A stretch of DNA of 64,000 nt from Dactylosporangium vinaceum (GTDB lineage: Bacteria > Actinomycetota > Actinomycetes > Mycobacteriales > Micromonosporaceae): the NCBI RefSeq assembly GCF_019904175.1, contig NZ_CP061913.1:5642001-5706000 (forward strand), in the 5' to 3' direction. Under the pieces are notes generated by a model. The model worked only from the letters and a program-made list of their open reading frames with translations. It searched no databases and was not told the DNA's origin. Position 1 is the first letter of the stretch. The number at the start of each line of letters is the position of its first letter. Positions 9,013-16,744 of the stretch are shown here, one piece after another. The translations under genes and the position numbers were made by a program.

Positions 9013-9053
9013 CCGGCCGGGCGGCGCTGTGCACAGCAGCGCGGCCCGGCCGG
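9013..9053 (+). terminator. Hairpin terminator after LppU-like gene
   Basis: Ten-base arms CCGGCCGGGC (9013-9022) and GCCCGGCCGG (9044-9053) are exactly complementary, with further inner pairing (GCGCTG/CAGC). It lies 19 bp after the stop at 8993. No T tract follows, as is common in high-GC actinomycetes. Confidence 0.7.
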
Positions 9054-9161
9054 TGGCCTGTCAAGATCCCTTCGTCCGATCGGGCGCGTCGGATTGCCGA
9101 CGTCCGGATCGATCTTCACGCCCGTCCTCCTCTCGACCGGCACGGCAATGAGGAGGAAACG

Positions 9162-9971
9162 ATGGGCACAGCAACGACATCGGCGCGGCGGTGGTTCGGG
9201 GCCGCACTGTCGGCGGCGCTGACGGCGGCGGTCCTGACCGTGGGCGGCGCACCGGCCACGGCCGCGGTGACGCCGTGCACGGGGACCAACAACACCGACA
9301 CCGCCATCCCGGACCTGGGCTCTGTGGACGACCCGATCGCCCTGTCCGGCTGCGCGAGCACCGCCTCGGCCGCCAGCACCGTCGAGGTGCACATCGTGCA
9401 CACCTACCGCGGTGACCTCGTGGTGACGCTGGTGGCGCCGGACGGTTCGGCCTACGTGCTGGCCAATCGCCAGGGCGGCAGCGCCGACAACATCGACCAG
9501 ACCTTCACCGTCAACCTGTCGGCGGAGAACCCGAACGGGACCTGGAAGCTGCGGGTGCAGGACGCCGCCGCCAGCGACACCGGGTACGTCAACACGTGGA
9601 GGATCGACGCGGCCTTCGCCCCGCCCGGCTGCGCCGGCACGAACGCCACCGACTTCGCGATCCCCGACCCCGGCACCGTCGAGAGCGCCGTCACCCTGGC
9701 CGGCTGCCCCGCCGGCACCGCCTCGAACGTGAGCACCGTCGAGGTGCACGTCGTGCACACCTACCGCGGTGACCTCGTGGTGACGCTGGTGGCGCCGGAC
9801 GGTTCGACGTACGTGCTGGCCAATCGCCAGGGCGGCAGCGCCGACAACATCGACCAGACCTTCACCCTCAACCTGTCCAGCGAGACCCGCAACGGCACGT
9901 GGAAGCTGCGGGTGCAGGACGCCGCGGCCAGCGACACCGGGTACGTCAACACCTGGACCATCACCACCTGA
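9162..9971 (+). CDS. Secreted protein with two tandem P (proprotein convertase-type) domains
   Basis: ATG at 9162 with an excellent ribosome-binding site (AGGAGGAAACG). A signal peptide of about 35 residues is followed by two P/Homo-B-like domains, each starting C-x-G-T-N and containing T-Y-R-G-D-L-V-V-T-L-V-A-P-D-G, N-x-D-Q-T-F and N-G-T-W-K-L-R-V-Q-D. P domains normally sit at the C-terminus of subtilisin-like proteases; here there is no protease domain, so it may be an exported accessory or binding protein. The two domains are nearly identical at DNA level (offset 357 bp), a recent internal duplication. Confidence 0.85.
   Translation: MGTATTSARRWFGAALSAALTAAVLTVGGAPATAAVTPCTGTNNTDTAIPDLGSVDDPIALSGCASTASAASTVEVHIVHTYRGDLVVTLVAPDGSAYVLANRQGGSADNIDQTFTVNLSAENPNGTWKLRVQDAAASDTGYVNTWRIDAAFAPPGCAGTNATDFAIPDPGTVESAVTLAGCPAGTASNVSTVEVHVVHTYRGDLVVTLVAPDGSTYVLANRQGGSADNIDQTFTLNLSSETRNGTWKLRVQDAAASDTGYVNTWTITT
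9375..9600 (+). repeat. P-domain repeat copy 1
   Basis: About 225 bp that recur almost unchanged 357 bp downstream (copy 2 at about 9732-9957). The shared run includes the T-Y-R-G-D-L core and the N-G-T-W-K-L motif, with only scattered substitutions, several of them synonymous. Confidence 0.85.
9732..9957 (+). repeat. P-domain repeat copy 2
   Basis: Second copy of the repeat at 9375-9600, in the same frame (offset 119 codons). Confidence 0.85.
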
Positions 9972-9988
9972 TCACCTCTCCGGGTGAA

Positions 9989-10029
9989 CCGGGCCCGCCT
10001 GCGCACACCGTGTGCGTCGGCGGGCCCGG
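9989..10029 (+). terminator. Long hairpin terminator after the P-domain gene
   Basis: Arms CCGGGCCCGCC (9989-9999) and GGCGGGCCCGG (10019-10029) are perfectly complementary, and the inner GCGCACAC/GTGTGCG extends the stem to nearly 20 pairs. It lies 17 bp after the stop. Confidence 0.75.
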
Positions 10030-10051
10030 CCGTGGTTGCTGCAATGGCGCA

Positions 10052-10852
10052 ATGGCGACGGTCGATCATTTCTCCCACGGCGCGCTGAACCCGGCGTTCG
10101 CCTTCGGGCTGGCGTTCCTCGGCAGTGGGCTGGCGCTGAGCTGCGCCGCGCGTGGCCGGGCGGCCGGCTCGGCGCACCGGAAACGCTGGCTCACGCTTGC
10201 CTCGATGTCCCTCGGCGGCGGCATCTGGATCATGCACTTCATGGCGATGCTGGGCTTCGACGTCCCCGCCTCGCCGGTGCGGTACGACGTCGGCCTGACC
10301 GCGGTGAGCGTGCTGATCGCCGGCGTCGTGGTGTTCGTGGGCCTGTTCGTCGCCGGCACCGGCCGTCCGACACCGGTGCGCCTCATCTCCGGGGGCGTGT
10401 TCACCGGCCTCGGCGTCTCGGCCATGCACTACACCGGCATGGCCGCCGTCCGTGTCGCCGGCACCCTCACGTACCAGGCCAACCTGGTGCTGGCCTCCGT
10501 CCTGGTGGCGATCGTCGCGGCGATCGTGGCGCTGTGGCTGTCGGTGGTGGTCCGCGGCCGCGGCCAGGTGTTCGTCGCCGGCGGCGTGATGGCGTTCGCG
10601 GTGTGCGCCATGCACTACACCGCGATGGCCGCCGTCCGGGTCGACCTGGACGGCCACTGGCCCGACTCGGTCCACGGCGTGACCCCGATCAGCCTCGAAC
10701 TGCCGATCACGCTGCTGGCCTCGGTCACCGTCGTGATCCTGGCGTTCGTCGCGCTGCACACCGTCTCCGCCGAGGACCGCAACCACCCCGTCGACCTCAC
10801 GCCGATCCGCCCGCCCGGCAAGTGGCTGGCGAAGCACGCCCCGGCCCGCTGA
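10052..10852 (+). CDS. MHYT-domain integral membrane sensor
   Basis: 266 residues from the ATG at 10052; the frame is open further upstream but that part overlaps the previous gene and the hairpin. There are about seven hydrophobic helices. Three diagnostic motifs are visible: M-H-F-M-A-M, M-H-Y-T-G-M and M-H-Y-T-A-M, each at a helix edge. Family knowledge: MHYT domains are proposed to bind copper and sense oxygen, CO or NO. Most are fused to output domains; this one is stand-alone with a short tail. The next gene, 48 bp downstream, is a soluble PAS/GAF protein that could be its partner (inference). Confidence 0.85.
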   Translation: MATVDHFSHGALNPAFAFGLAFLGSGLALSCAARGRAAGSAHRKRWLTLASMSLGGGIWIMHFMAMLGFDVPASPVRYDVGLTAVSVLIAGVVVFVGLFVAGTGRPTPVRLISGGVFTGLGVSAMHYTGMAAVRVAGTLTYQANLVLASVLVAIVAAIVALWLSVVVRGRGQVFVAGGVMAFAVCAMHYTAMAAVRVDLDGHWPDSVHGVTPISLELPITLLASVTVVILAFVALHTVSAEDRNHPVDLTPIRPPGKWLAKHAPAR

Positions 10853-10900
10853 CCGGTCCACCGGTGGCCGCGGACGCCGACGGGTGCGATCATCCTCGCT

Positions 10901-11986
10901 ATGACGGGGGCACCGCAGACTGCGGACGAGGACATGCGGGCGCTCTTCGGGCCGTCGGTCGCGGTGTTCGCCGCGCTGCGCGGGCCGGAGCACGCGGTCG
11001 AGGAGGCGAACCCGGCGTTCGCCGCCACCATCGGTGCCGCCCCGGCGACACTGCAAAGCGAGCTCGACGAGGTGTACCGCACCGGCGAGCCCCGCACCGC
11101 CCACGACGTCCGGATCGGTGAGCTGTCCTTCGACTTCACCTGCGAGCCGCGCCGCGATGCCGGGGGCGCCGTCACGGGCGTGCGGGTGATCGGGGTCGAC
11201 ACGACCCAGGTCCGGCAGGCCCAGTGGCTGATGGCCGAGCACCGCGCCCTACTGGAGCAGATCGCCCGGCAGGCGCCGCTGGCCGAGGTGCTCGACGGCA
11301 TGGCCCGCTGCATCGAGCAGCTCGCCCCGGAGGAGGTGCTCGTCTCCGTCCTGCTGGCCGACGCCGACGGCCGGCACCTGCACCACGGCGCCGCGCCGAG
11401 CCTGCCCGCCTTCTACAACGAGGCCATCGACGGCATCGCCACCGGTGACGGGGTCGGCTCCTGCGGCACCGCCGCCCACCGGCGCGAGCCCGTGATCGTC
11501 AGCGACATCGCCGCGGACCCGCTCTGGGCCGACTTCCGCGACCTCGCGGGCCGGGCCGGGCTGGCCGCCTGCTGGTCCACCCCGATCCTCGGCCGGGACG
11601 GCGGCCTGCTCGGCACGTTCGCGATGTACCACCGCGCGCCGCGGGTGCCGCAGGAGTCCGACCTCGCCCTGGCCCGGGTCTTCGCGGGTACCGCAGCGCT
11701 GGCCATCGAGCGCGCCGAGGCCGACCGCCGCGCGGCCGCCGCGGCCGAGCTCGCGGCCCGCGTCCGCACCGCCGCCGCGGCCCTGGCGGCCCGCCCCCGC
11801 CCCGAGCACTGCCAGCTCGGCGGCGCCGACGGCTGCACCGCCGCGGCCGAGCTGAAGATCGCCGACTCGTGGGGCGACTCGGCGTGGGGCTGCCCGGAGC
11901 ACGTCGAGGAGGCCATCCTGCACGTGCGCTCGGTCTTCATCGCCAGCGAGGACCTCGGCGGCCTGGTCGCCTACGTCAACCGGTGA
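10901..11986 (+). CDS. PAS/GAF-domain sensory protein with Cys-containing C-terminal region
   Basis: 361 residues. Roughly 10-110 is PAS-like (A-N-P-A-F-A-A-T-I-G; late F-D-F-T-C-E-P). Roughly 125-275 is a clear GAF domain (G-D-G-V-G-S-C-G-T-A, V-S-D-I-A-A-D-P, C-W-S-T-P-I, G-T-F-A-M-Y). After an Ala/Arg-rich helix, the last 70 residues contain C-Q-L-G, D-G-C-T and C-P-E-H and do not match an output domain I know. There is no kinase, GGDEF or HTH. Cytoplasmic; probably part of a signalling pair with the MHYT protein upstream. Confidence 0.7.
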   Translation: MTGAPQTADEDMRALFGPSVAVFAALRGPEHAVEEANPAFAATIGAAPATLQSELDEVYRTGEPRTAHDVRIGELSFDFTCEPRRDAGGAVTGVRVIGVDTTQVRQAQWLMAEHRALLEQIARQAPLAEVLDGMARCIEQLAPEEVLVSVLLADADGRHLHHGAAPSLPAFYNEAIDGIATGDGVGSCGTAAHRREPVIVSDIAADPLWADFRDLAGRAGLAACWSTPILGRDGGLLGTFAMYHRAPRVPQESDLALARVFAGTAALAIERAEADRRAAAAAELAARVRTAAAALAARPRPEHCQLGGADGCTAAAELKIADSWGDSAWGCPEHVEEAILHVRSVFIASEDLGGLVAYVNR

Positions 11987-12082
11987 GACACGAGCCCTAG
12001 CCCGCGCAGGGCGCCGGGGTCGCCCGCCGCGAGCACGACCGGCGGCCACTGCAAACGGGCCGGCGGCGAGCCGGGGTGCGGG

Positions 12083-12565
12083 TCAGCCGGACGCGGTCGC
12101 GACAAGCGTCGCGCGGGCCAGGGTGTGGCCGAGCATCAGGAAGCCCAGCATCGCCGGTGTCGCGTCCGGTGCCACGCCGATGTCCTCCACGTCGAGCGCG
12201 TGCACGGTGATGAAGTAGCGGTGCTCGCCGTGGCCCTCCGGCGGGGCGGCGCCCACGTACTGCGGCAGCCGGGCGTCGTTCGGCAGCTGCACCGCCGGCG
12301 GGGCGATCCCGGCGCCGGCGGGCAGCGTGGTCGTCGTGGCCGGCAGGTTGGCGACGGCCCAGTGCCAGAAGCCGGAGCCGGTCGGGGCGTCGGGGTCATA
12401 CACGGTGACCGCGTAGCTGCGGGTCCCGGCCGGCGCGCCGCCCCAGCTGAGCTCGGGAGACACGTTGTCGCCGGGGAGCGTGCCGCCGGGCGCGACAGTC
12501 GCGCTGGTCAGGGTGAAGGCCGGGACCTCGGGGATGCGGGCGAAGGGATCGTTGCCAGTCGTCAT
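12083..12565 (-). CDS. YbhB/YbcL-type Raf kinase inhibitor-like protein (PEBP)
   Basis: 160 residues, typical length. Signature segments are present: N-V-S-P-E-L-S-W, V-x-V-Y-D-P-D-A-P-T-G-S-G-F-W-H-W and G-E-H-R-Y-F-I-T-V-H-A-L. The family binds anionic or phosphorylated ligands; cellular roles in bacteria are mostly undefined. It is divergent from the GntR/FCD regulator across a 39 bp gap that contains a perfect palindrome, so it is a likely target of that regulator. Confidence 0.9.
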   Translation of the reverse strand: MTTGNDPFARIPEVPAFTLTSATVAPGGTLPGDNVSPELSWGGAPAGTRSYAVTVYDPDAPTGSGFWHWAVANLPATTTTLPAGAGIAPPAVQLPNDARLPQYVGAAPPEGHGEHRYFITVHALDVEDIGVAPDATPAMLGFLMLGHTLARATLVATASG

Positions 12566-12582
12566 AGTCGATCACAGTACAT

Positions 12583-12594
12583 ATAATCGATTAT
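12583..12594. promoter_or_regulatory. Palindromic operator candidate ATAATCGATTAT
   Basis: A perfect 12 bp palindrome in the 39 bp gap between divergent genes, in an AT-rich patch unlike its surroundings. It is centred about 23 bp from the PEBP start and 16 bp from the regulator start, so a bound protein could block both genes. It suits a dimeric GntR-type regulator in size and position. Confidence 0.6.
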
Positions 12595-12604
12595 TTGCGG
12601 TAGT

Positions 12605-13249
12605 GTGAGGACCGTGACACAGCCCTCCGAGCGCATGTACGCGTCGCTGCGCACGGCCATCCTGCACGGGCGGTTCGCGCCCCAGGCCGCGCTCAAGCCG
12701 CAGGAGCTGGCCAACGAGCACGGCGTCAGCCTGGCGGTGGCGCGGGAGGCGCTGCTGCGCCTGGTCGGGGAGGGGCTGGCCGAGCGGCTGCCCAACCGGG
12801 GGTTCGCGGTGCCGGCGACGGGAGCGCAGCGCTGGCAGCGCATCGCCGAGGCCCGGGCCACGATCGAGCCGGCCGTGCTGGTGCTGGCCATCGAGCGCGG
12901 CGATCTGGAGTGGGAGAGCCGCGTCCGGGCCGCGCACCACCGCCTGGCCGGGACGCCGCCGTACGAGCGCGAGGGCGACGCCCACTACAGCGACGAATGG
13001 GCCGAGGCCCACCGCCGCTTCCACCGCACGCTGCTGGAGGGCTGCGGCAACGACGTCCTGCTGGCCACGTTCGACCGGCTGTGGCTCGACAGCGAGCTGG
13101 CCCGCCGCTGGTCCGCCCGGCGCACCCCGGGCCGCGACCACCGCGTCGAGCACCGCGAGATCGAGGCCGCCACCCTGGCCCGCGACGCCCCCGGAGCCGC
13201 CGAACTGCTCCGCCGCCACGTCGGGCGCACCGCCGAGGCCCTGGCGTGA
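12605..13249 (+). CDS. GntR-family transcriptional regulator, FCD subfamily
   Basis: 214 residues from GTG at 12605 (a GTG at 12614 is an alternative). The N-terminal winged helix reads L-K-P-Q-E-L-A-N-E-H-G-V-S-L-A-V-A-R-E-A-L-x-R-L, then L-P-N-R-G-F. The C-terminal FCD domain is all-helical with the metal-binding His positions in A-E-A-H-R-R-F-H-R and R-x-x-E-H-R-E-I. These proteins usually repress neighbouring metabolic genes until a small acid binds. Probably autoregulatory through the palindrome upstream. Confidence 0.85.
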   Translation: MRTVTQPSERMYASLRTAILHGRFAPQAALKPQELANEHGVSLAVAREALLRLVGEGLAERLPNRGFAVPATGAQRWQRIAEARATIEPAVLVLAIERGDLEWESRVRAAHHRLAGTPPYEREGDAHYSDEWAEAHRRFHRTLLEGCGNDVLLATFDRLWLDSELARRWSARRTPGRDHRVEHREIEAATLARDAPGAAELLRRHVGRTAEALA

Positions 13250-13395
13250 GAGCCCGCCCGGCCACCAACGAGGCGGCCCGCCGCTTCTACGAGGCCGGCG
13301 GCTGGCACCCCGACGGCACCACCCGGACCGAGGACTTCGACGGCGAGCCGGTCGAGGAGCTGCGCTACCGCCGCCGATCTACCATCGCGGAGTGA
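13246..13395 (+). pseudogene. C-terminal remnant of a GNAT acetyltransferase
   Basis: A 49-codon frame starting at a GTG that overlaps the regulator stop and ending at a TGA overlapping the next gene's GTG. It encodes N-E-A-A-R-R-F-Y-E-A-G-G-W, D-G-T-T-R and E-L-R-Y-R-R, which is the last beta strand and tail of a GNAT protein. The acetyl-CoA-binding Q/R-x-x-G-x-G/A part is absent, so this is a leftover 3' end rather than an enzyme. Confidence 0.6.
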
Positions 13396-14195
13396 CCGAG
13401 CGATTCATCGACGTCCCCGGCGGCTACCTCTACAGCCGCACCACCGGCACCGGCCCCGACGTGGTCCTGCTCCACGCGGGCGCGGCCGACTCCCGCATGT
13501 GGGACTCGACCGTCGAGTGGCTCGCGCCTATTGCCCGGGTCACCACGCTCGACTTCCGCGACATGGGCCTGTCCTCCCGCGCGACGGCGCCCTACCGCGA
13601 GGTCGACGACATCGCCGCCGTCCTCGACGCCGCCGGCATCGAGCGGGCGGTCGTGGCCGGGGTCTCCGACGGCGCCCGCCGCGCCGTCGCGTTCGCCTGC
13701 GCCCACCCGCAGCGGGTGGCCCACGTGGTCGCGGCCGGCGCCGTCTTCGGCGAGTTCCCCGACCCGACGCCGCAGGAGGCGGCCGCCCGGGCCGAGCTGC
13801 ACGCGCACTTCGCCCGGATCGTGCCGCTGCTGGAGTCCGAGGGCATCGCCGCCTACGCCGCCGCCGACATCGCCATGTGGGGCCCGGCCCTGGCCCCGGC
13901 GGACCGGCGCAAGATGGAGGCGCTGCAGATCGCCAACGCACACTGGATCGAGCTGCCCGAGTCCCTGGGCGCCGACCTCGACCCGCCGGTCACCGCCCGC
14001 TTCGCCGAGGTGACAGCTCCGATGGACGTCATCGTCGGCGGCCACGACCTCGCCGGCACCCGCCTGTGGGCCCGCCGCCTGGCCGCCGGGGCGCCGAAAG
14101 CGACGCTCGTCGAGCTGCCCGGCGCCGACCACTTCCCGTTCCTCTCCGCCCGCCCCGACTTCGAACGCATCCTGCGCGCCGCCCTGGCGGTCTAG
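13392..14195 (+). CDS. Alpha/beta hydrolase
   Basis: 267 residues, GTG start overlapping the preceding remnant. It has the complete alpha/beta-hydrolase outline: V-V-L-L-H-A-G oxyanion strand near residue 30, G-V-S-D-G nucleophile elbow near 95, G-G-H-D acid near 220 and G-A-D-H-F as the late catalytic His. No signal peptide; cytoplasmic. Substrate unknown. A hairpin follows immediately. Confidence 0.85.
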   Translation: MTERFIDVPGGYLYSRTTGTGPDVVLLHAGAADSRMWDSTVEWLAPIARVTTLDFRDMGLSSRATAPYREVDDIAAVLDAAGIERAVVAGVSDGARRAVAFACAHPQRVAHVVAAGAVFGEFPDPTPQEAAARAELHAHFARIVPLLESEGIAAYAAADIAMWGPALAPADRRKMEALQIANAHWIELPESLGADLDPPVTARFAEVTAPMDVIVGGHDLAGTRLWARRLAAGAPKATLVELPGADHFPFLSARPDFERILRAALAV

Positions 14196-14225
14196 CGGCG
14201 GCGGGCGTCCTTGACGTCGCCGCCG
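14196..14225 (+). terminator. Hairpin after alpha/beta hydrolase
   Basis: Arms CGGCGGCG (14196-14203) and CGCCGCCG (14218-14225) around a 14-base loop, directly after the stop codon. Confidence 0.5.
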
Positions 14226-14279
14226 GGTTGGGGCAGGTTCGGAGCGGTCCCGTGCCCGCGCAACCGCTAGGAGCACCGC

Positions 14280-14999
14280 ATGTCCGCAATCGGGTACTGG
14301 GTTGCCCTCGACTCGCCGGTCTCGACCGAGCGGATCGCCCGGCTCGGCTACGACTACGTCTGCCTCGACCTCCAGCACGGCCTCATCGGCTACGACGGGA
14401 TGGTCCGGGGCCTCATGGCGATCGACGCCGCCGGCCTGTCCAAAGGGTACGTCCGGGTCGGCGCGAACACGCCCCTGGAGATCGGGCGGGCCCTGGATGC
14501 CGGGGCCGTGGGCGTGATCGTGCCGCTCGTGGACACCGTCGAGGACACGGTGCGGGCCGTCGCGTCCTCGAAGTACCCCCCACACGGCTTTCGCTCCTAC
14601 GGCCCGATGCGCTCGGGGCTGCGGATCGGGCCGGTCCCGGCCGCGGCCGACGCCGCCGTCGAGTGCTTCGTGATGATCGAGACGCCGGCCGGGCTGGCGA
14701 ACGTCGAGGCGATCTGCGCGGTGCCGGGGCTCACCGGCGTGTACGTGGGGCCGTCGGACCTGTGCCTCGCGGTCGGCGGCGCCTACCCCGGCGACCCGGC
14801 CGTCGCGGACGTCTTCGCGGCCGCGCTGACCCGCATCCGCGCGGCCGCGGCCGCCGCCGGGGTCGCCGTCGGCATCCACACCTCCGGCGGTACCGATGCC
14901 GCGGGCCGGCTGGCCGAGGGATTCACGTTCGCCTCCATCTCCTCGGACCTCACCCACCTGGAGCAGGCCGCCGCCGAGCACCTGCGCGCCGCCCGCTGA
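14280..14999 (+). CDS. HpcH/HpaI-family aldolase
   Basis: 239 residues. Family landmarks: D-L-Q-H-G near residue 32, V-R-V-G near 60, the P-P-H-G-F-R-S-Y-G-P-x-R loop near 105, the metal-binding Glu in M-I-E-T-P-A-G-L and Asp in G-P-S-D-L. These class II aldolases cleave or form 2-keto-hydroxy acids from pyruvate and an aldehyde using a divalent metal. The specific substrate cannot be told. Monocistronic. Confidence 0.88.
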   Translation: MSAIGYWVALDSPVSTERIARLGYDYVCLDLQHGLIGYDGMVRGLMAIDAAGLSKGYVRVGANTPLEIGRALDAGAVGVIVPLVDTVEDTVRAVASSKYPPHGFRSYGPMRSGLRIGPVPAAADAAVECFVMIETPAGLANVEAICAVPGLTGVYVGPSDLCLAVGGAYPGDPAVADVFAAALTRIRAAAAAAGVAVGIHTSGGTDAAGRLAEGFTFASISSDLTHLEQAAAEHLRAAR

Positions 15000-15098
15000 C
15001 CCGGCGGCCGGAAGGCACCGGCCCCGGCGGCCTCGTCCGGATCTGAGGGAACCTTTGCCCGGCCCCGGGAGTGGAAGGGGTGACAGGGGAGGGCAGGC

Positions 15099-15593
15099 GT
15101 GATCGAACAGCTCTACGGGGCGGCGTTCCAACGGCTCGTCGTGCAGTTGTACGCCGTCACCGGCGACCTCGGCGAGGCGCAGGAGGCGGTGCAGGAGGCG
15201 TTCGTCCGCGGGATCCAGGCGGGGCGGCGCTTCGAGCGTCTCGACAACCCCGAGGCGTGGCTGTGCCGGGTCGCGATCAACGTGAGCCGCAGCCGCCACC
15301 GCCGCCGGATCTTCCTCGACGGGCTGCTGCGCCGGGCCGGGCCGCCGCCGGTCGTGCCCGACCACTCGCCGGAGCACCTGGCGCTCATGGCGGCGCTGAA
15401 GCGGCTGCCGGTGCCGCAGCGGCACGCCATCGCCCTGCACTACCTCGTCGACCTGCCCGTCGACGAGGTCGCCGACGTGCTCGGCGTGTCCCTGGGGACC
15501 GTCAAGTCGCGGCTGTCCCGGGGCCGGCGCGCCCTGGCCGCGCTGCTCGACGACGTACGCCCGCTGACGACCGAGGGGAGCCACAGTGCCTGA
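15099..15593 (+). CDS. ECF-type RNA polymerase sigma factor
   Basis: 164 residues, GTG start with AGGGGAGGG upstream. Region 2 is seen in E-A-V-Q-E-A-F-V and N-P-E-A-W-L-C-R-V-A-I-N; region 4 in L-P-V-P-Q-R-H-A-I-A-L-H-Y and G-V-S-L-G-T-V-K-S-R-L-S-R-G. No extra domains. It overlaps the next gene by 8 bp, so it is translationally coupled to a membrane-anchored protein in the position of an anti-sigma factor. A GGAACC element at 15048-15053 resembles a -35 box of ECF promoters, but I see no matching -10. Confidence 0.88.
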   Translation: MIEQLYGAAFQRLVVQLYAVTGDLGEAQEAVQEAFVRGIQAGRRFERLDNPEAWLCRVAINVSRSRHRRRIFLDGLLRRAGPPPVVPDHSPEHLALMAALKRLPVPQRHAIALHYLVDLPVDEVADVLGVSLGTVKSRLSRGRRALAALLDDVRPLTTEGSHSA

Positions 15594-16728
15594 GGAGTAC
15601 CCGTTCCGGGCGGCCGTGGTCGCGACCGCCGTGCGCCCACCGGCGTTCGACGAGCTCTACGCCGAGGCCCGGCTGCGCCGGCGGCGCCGGCAGGCGCTGA
15701 TCGCCGGTGTGTTCGTCATCGTCGTGCTGGCCGCGATCGCGCTGCCTCTCGCACCGCGGGGCGGCCAGGTCATCCCCGAGGTGCCCCCGACCGCCGACGC
15801 GCCCCGGGTGAGCCGCGTGCTCGCGCTGTCCACCAGCACAGTCGTCGCCGTGTCCTACCGCGAGTGTGACTCGGCGCTGGCGGTGACCACCGACGGCGGC
15901 CGCACCTGGAGCGACTGGCAGTACACCCCGCCGCCGGCCACCTGCACCGGTCCGCGGTCCGGCCCGATCGAGATCCTGCCCCTGGACGAGCACACGTTCC
16001 TGCTGACCCGCGAGGACGAGCAGCCCGGCGGCACGTTCCAGCGCCACCAGGACCTGAGCGTCGACGGCGGCCGGACCTGGCGGCCGCTCGCCGAGACGGC
16101 CCGCGACGTCACCGCCCTGCCGGCCACCGCCACGGTTGTCGACTGCGGCGCGAACCAGTGCTTCGGCCACGGCAACGACATCTTCGCGATCGACCCGTCC
16201 GCGGGCACCGTCTACCGCCTGACGGCGCGGCCGGGCGGGCTCGCCATCACCGGCTACACGGCCGCCGGCGGCGTCCTCTGGGCCGTGCTCAACAGTGGGC
16301 AGGCGCTCGCCTGGAGCACCGACCGCGGGGCGAACTGGCACGTCGAGCCGACCCCGGAGATGCACGGGGCGGAGGGGGTCTTCGCGGCCGACGCCGACCA
16401 CGCCTGGCTCCTCTACCTGACCGACGACGGCAAGCCGCCGCACATCCGGTACACCACCGACGGCGGGCGCGGCTGGCAGGACACGGCGACCAACCTGCCG
16501 GCGGCCGTGATCGATGCGGTGCCGCTCACCGGCACCGCCGACGGCGCACTGCTGAGTGGGGGATGGGTGTCGCGCGACGGGGGCGCCACCTTCACCGCGC
16601 TGCCGATCCCGCCGGGTCCCGACACGCCCGTCTTCAGCGCCGGCCGTGGGGTGATGGTGGCGCAGTCGGGCGGAAAGGCGTACCTGACCGGTGACGGCGA
16701 TCGATGGGTCACGGTGCCGCTGCCGTAG
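15586..16728 (+). CDS. Membrane-anchored BNR-repeat protein, partner of the upstream sigma factor
   Basis: 380 residues, GTG start inside the sigma gene. A short cytoplasmic N-terminus (about 35 residues, rich in Arg just before the membrane) is followed by one transmembrane helix (about 38-56) and an extracellular propeller-like domain with Asp-box/BNR motifs: T-D-G-G-R-T-W, V-D-G-G-R-T-W, T-D-R-G-A-N-W, T-D-G-G-R-G-W and R-D-G-G-A-T-F. The operon position suggests anti-sigma or signal-sensing function, but no canonical anti-sigma zinc motif is present. Sialidase activity is unlikely without the catalytic residues. Confidence 0.75.
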   Translation: MPEEYPFRAAVVATAVRPPAFDELYAEARLRRRRRQALIAGVFVIVVLAAIALPLAPRGGQVIPEVPPTADAPRVSRVLALSTSTVVAVSYRECDSALAVTTDGGRTWSDWQYTPPPATCTGPRSGPIEILPLDEHTFLLTREDEQPGGTFQRHQDLSVDGGRTWRPLAETARDVTALPATATVVDCGANQCFGHGNDIFAIDPSAGTVYRLTARPGGLAITGYTAAGGVLWAVLNSGQALAWSTDRGANWHVEPTPEMHGAEGVFAADADHAWLLYLTDDGKPPHIRYTTDGGRGWQDTATNLPAAVIDAVPLTGTADGALLSGGWVSRDGGATFTALPIPPGPDTPVFSAGRGVMVAQSGGKAYLTGDGDRWVTVPLP

Positions 16729-16744
16729 GACGTAGGCTCGGGCG

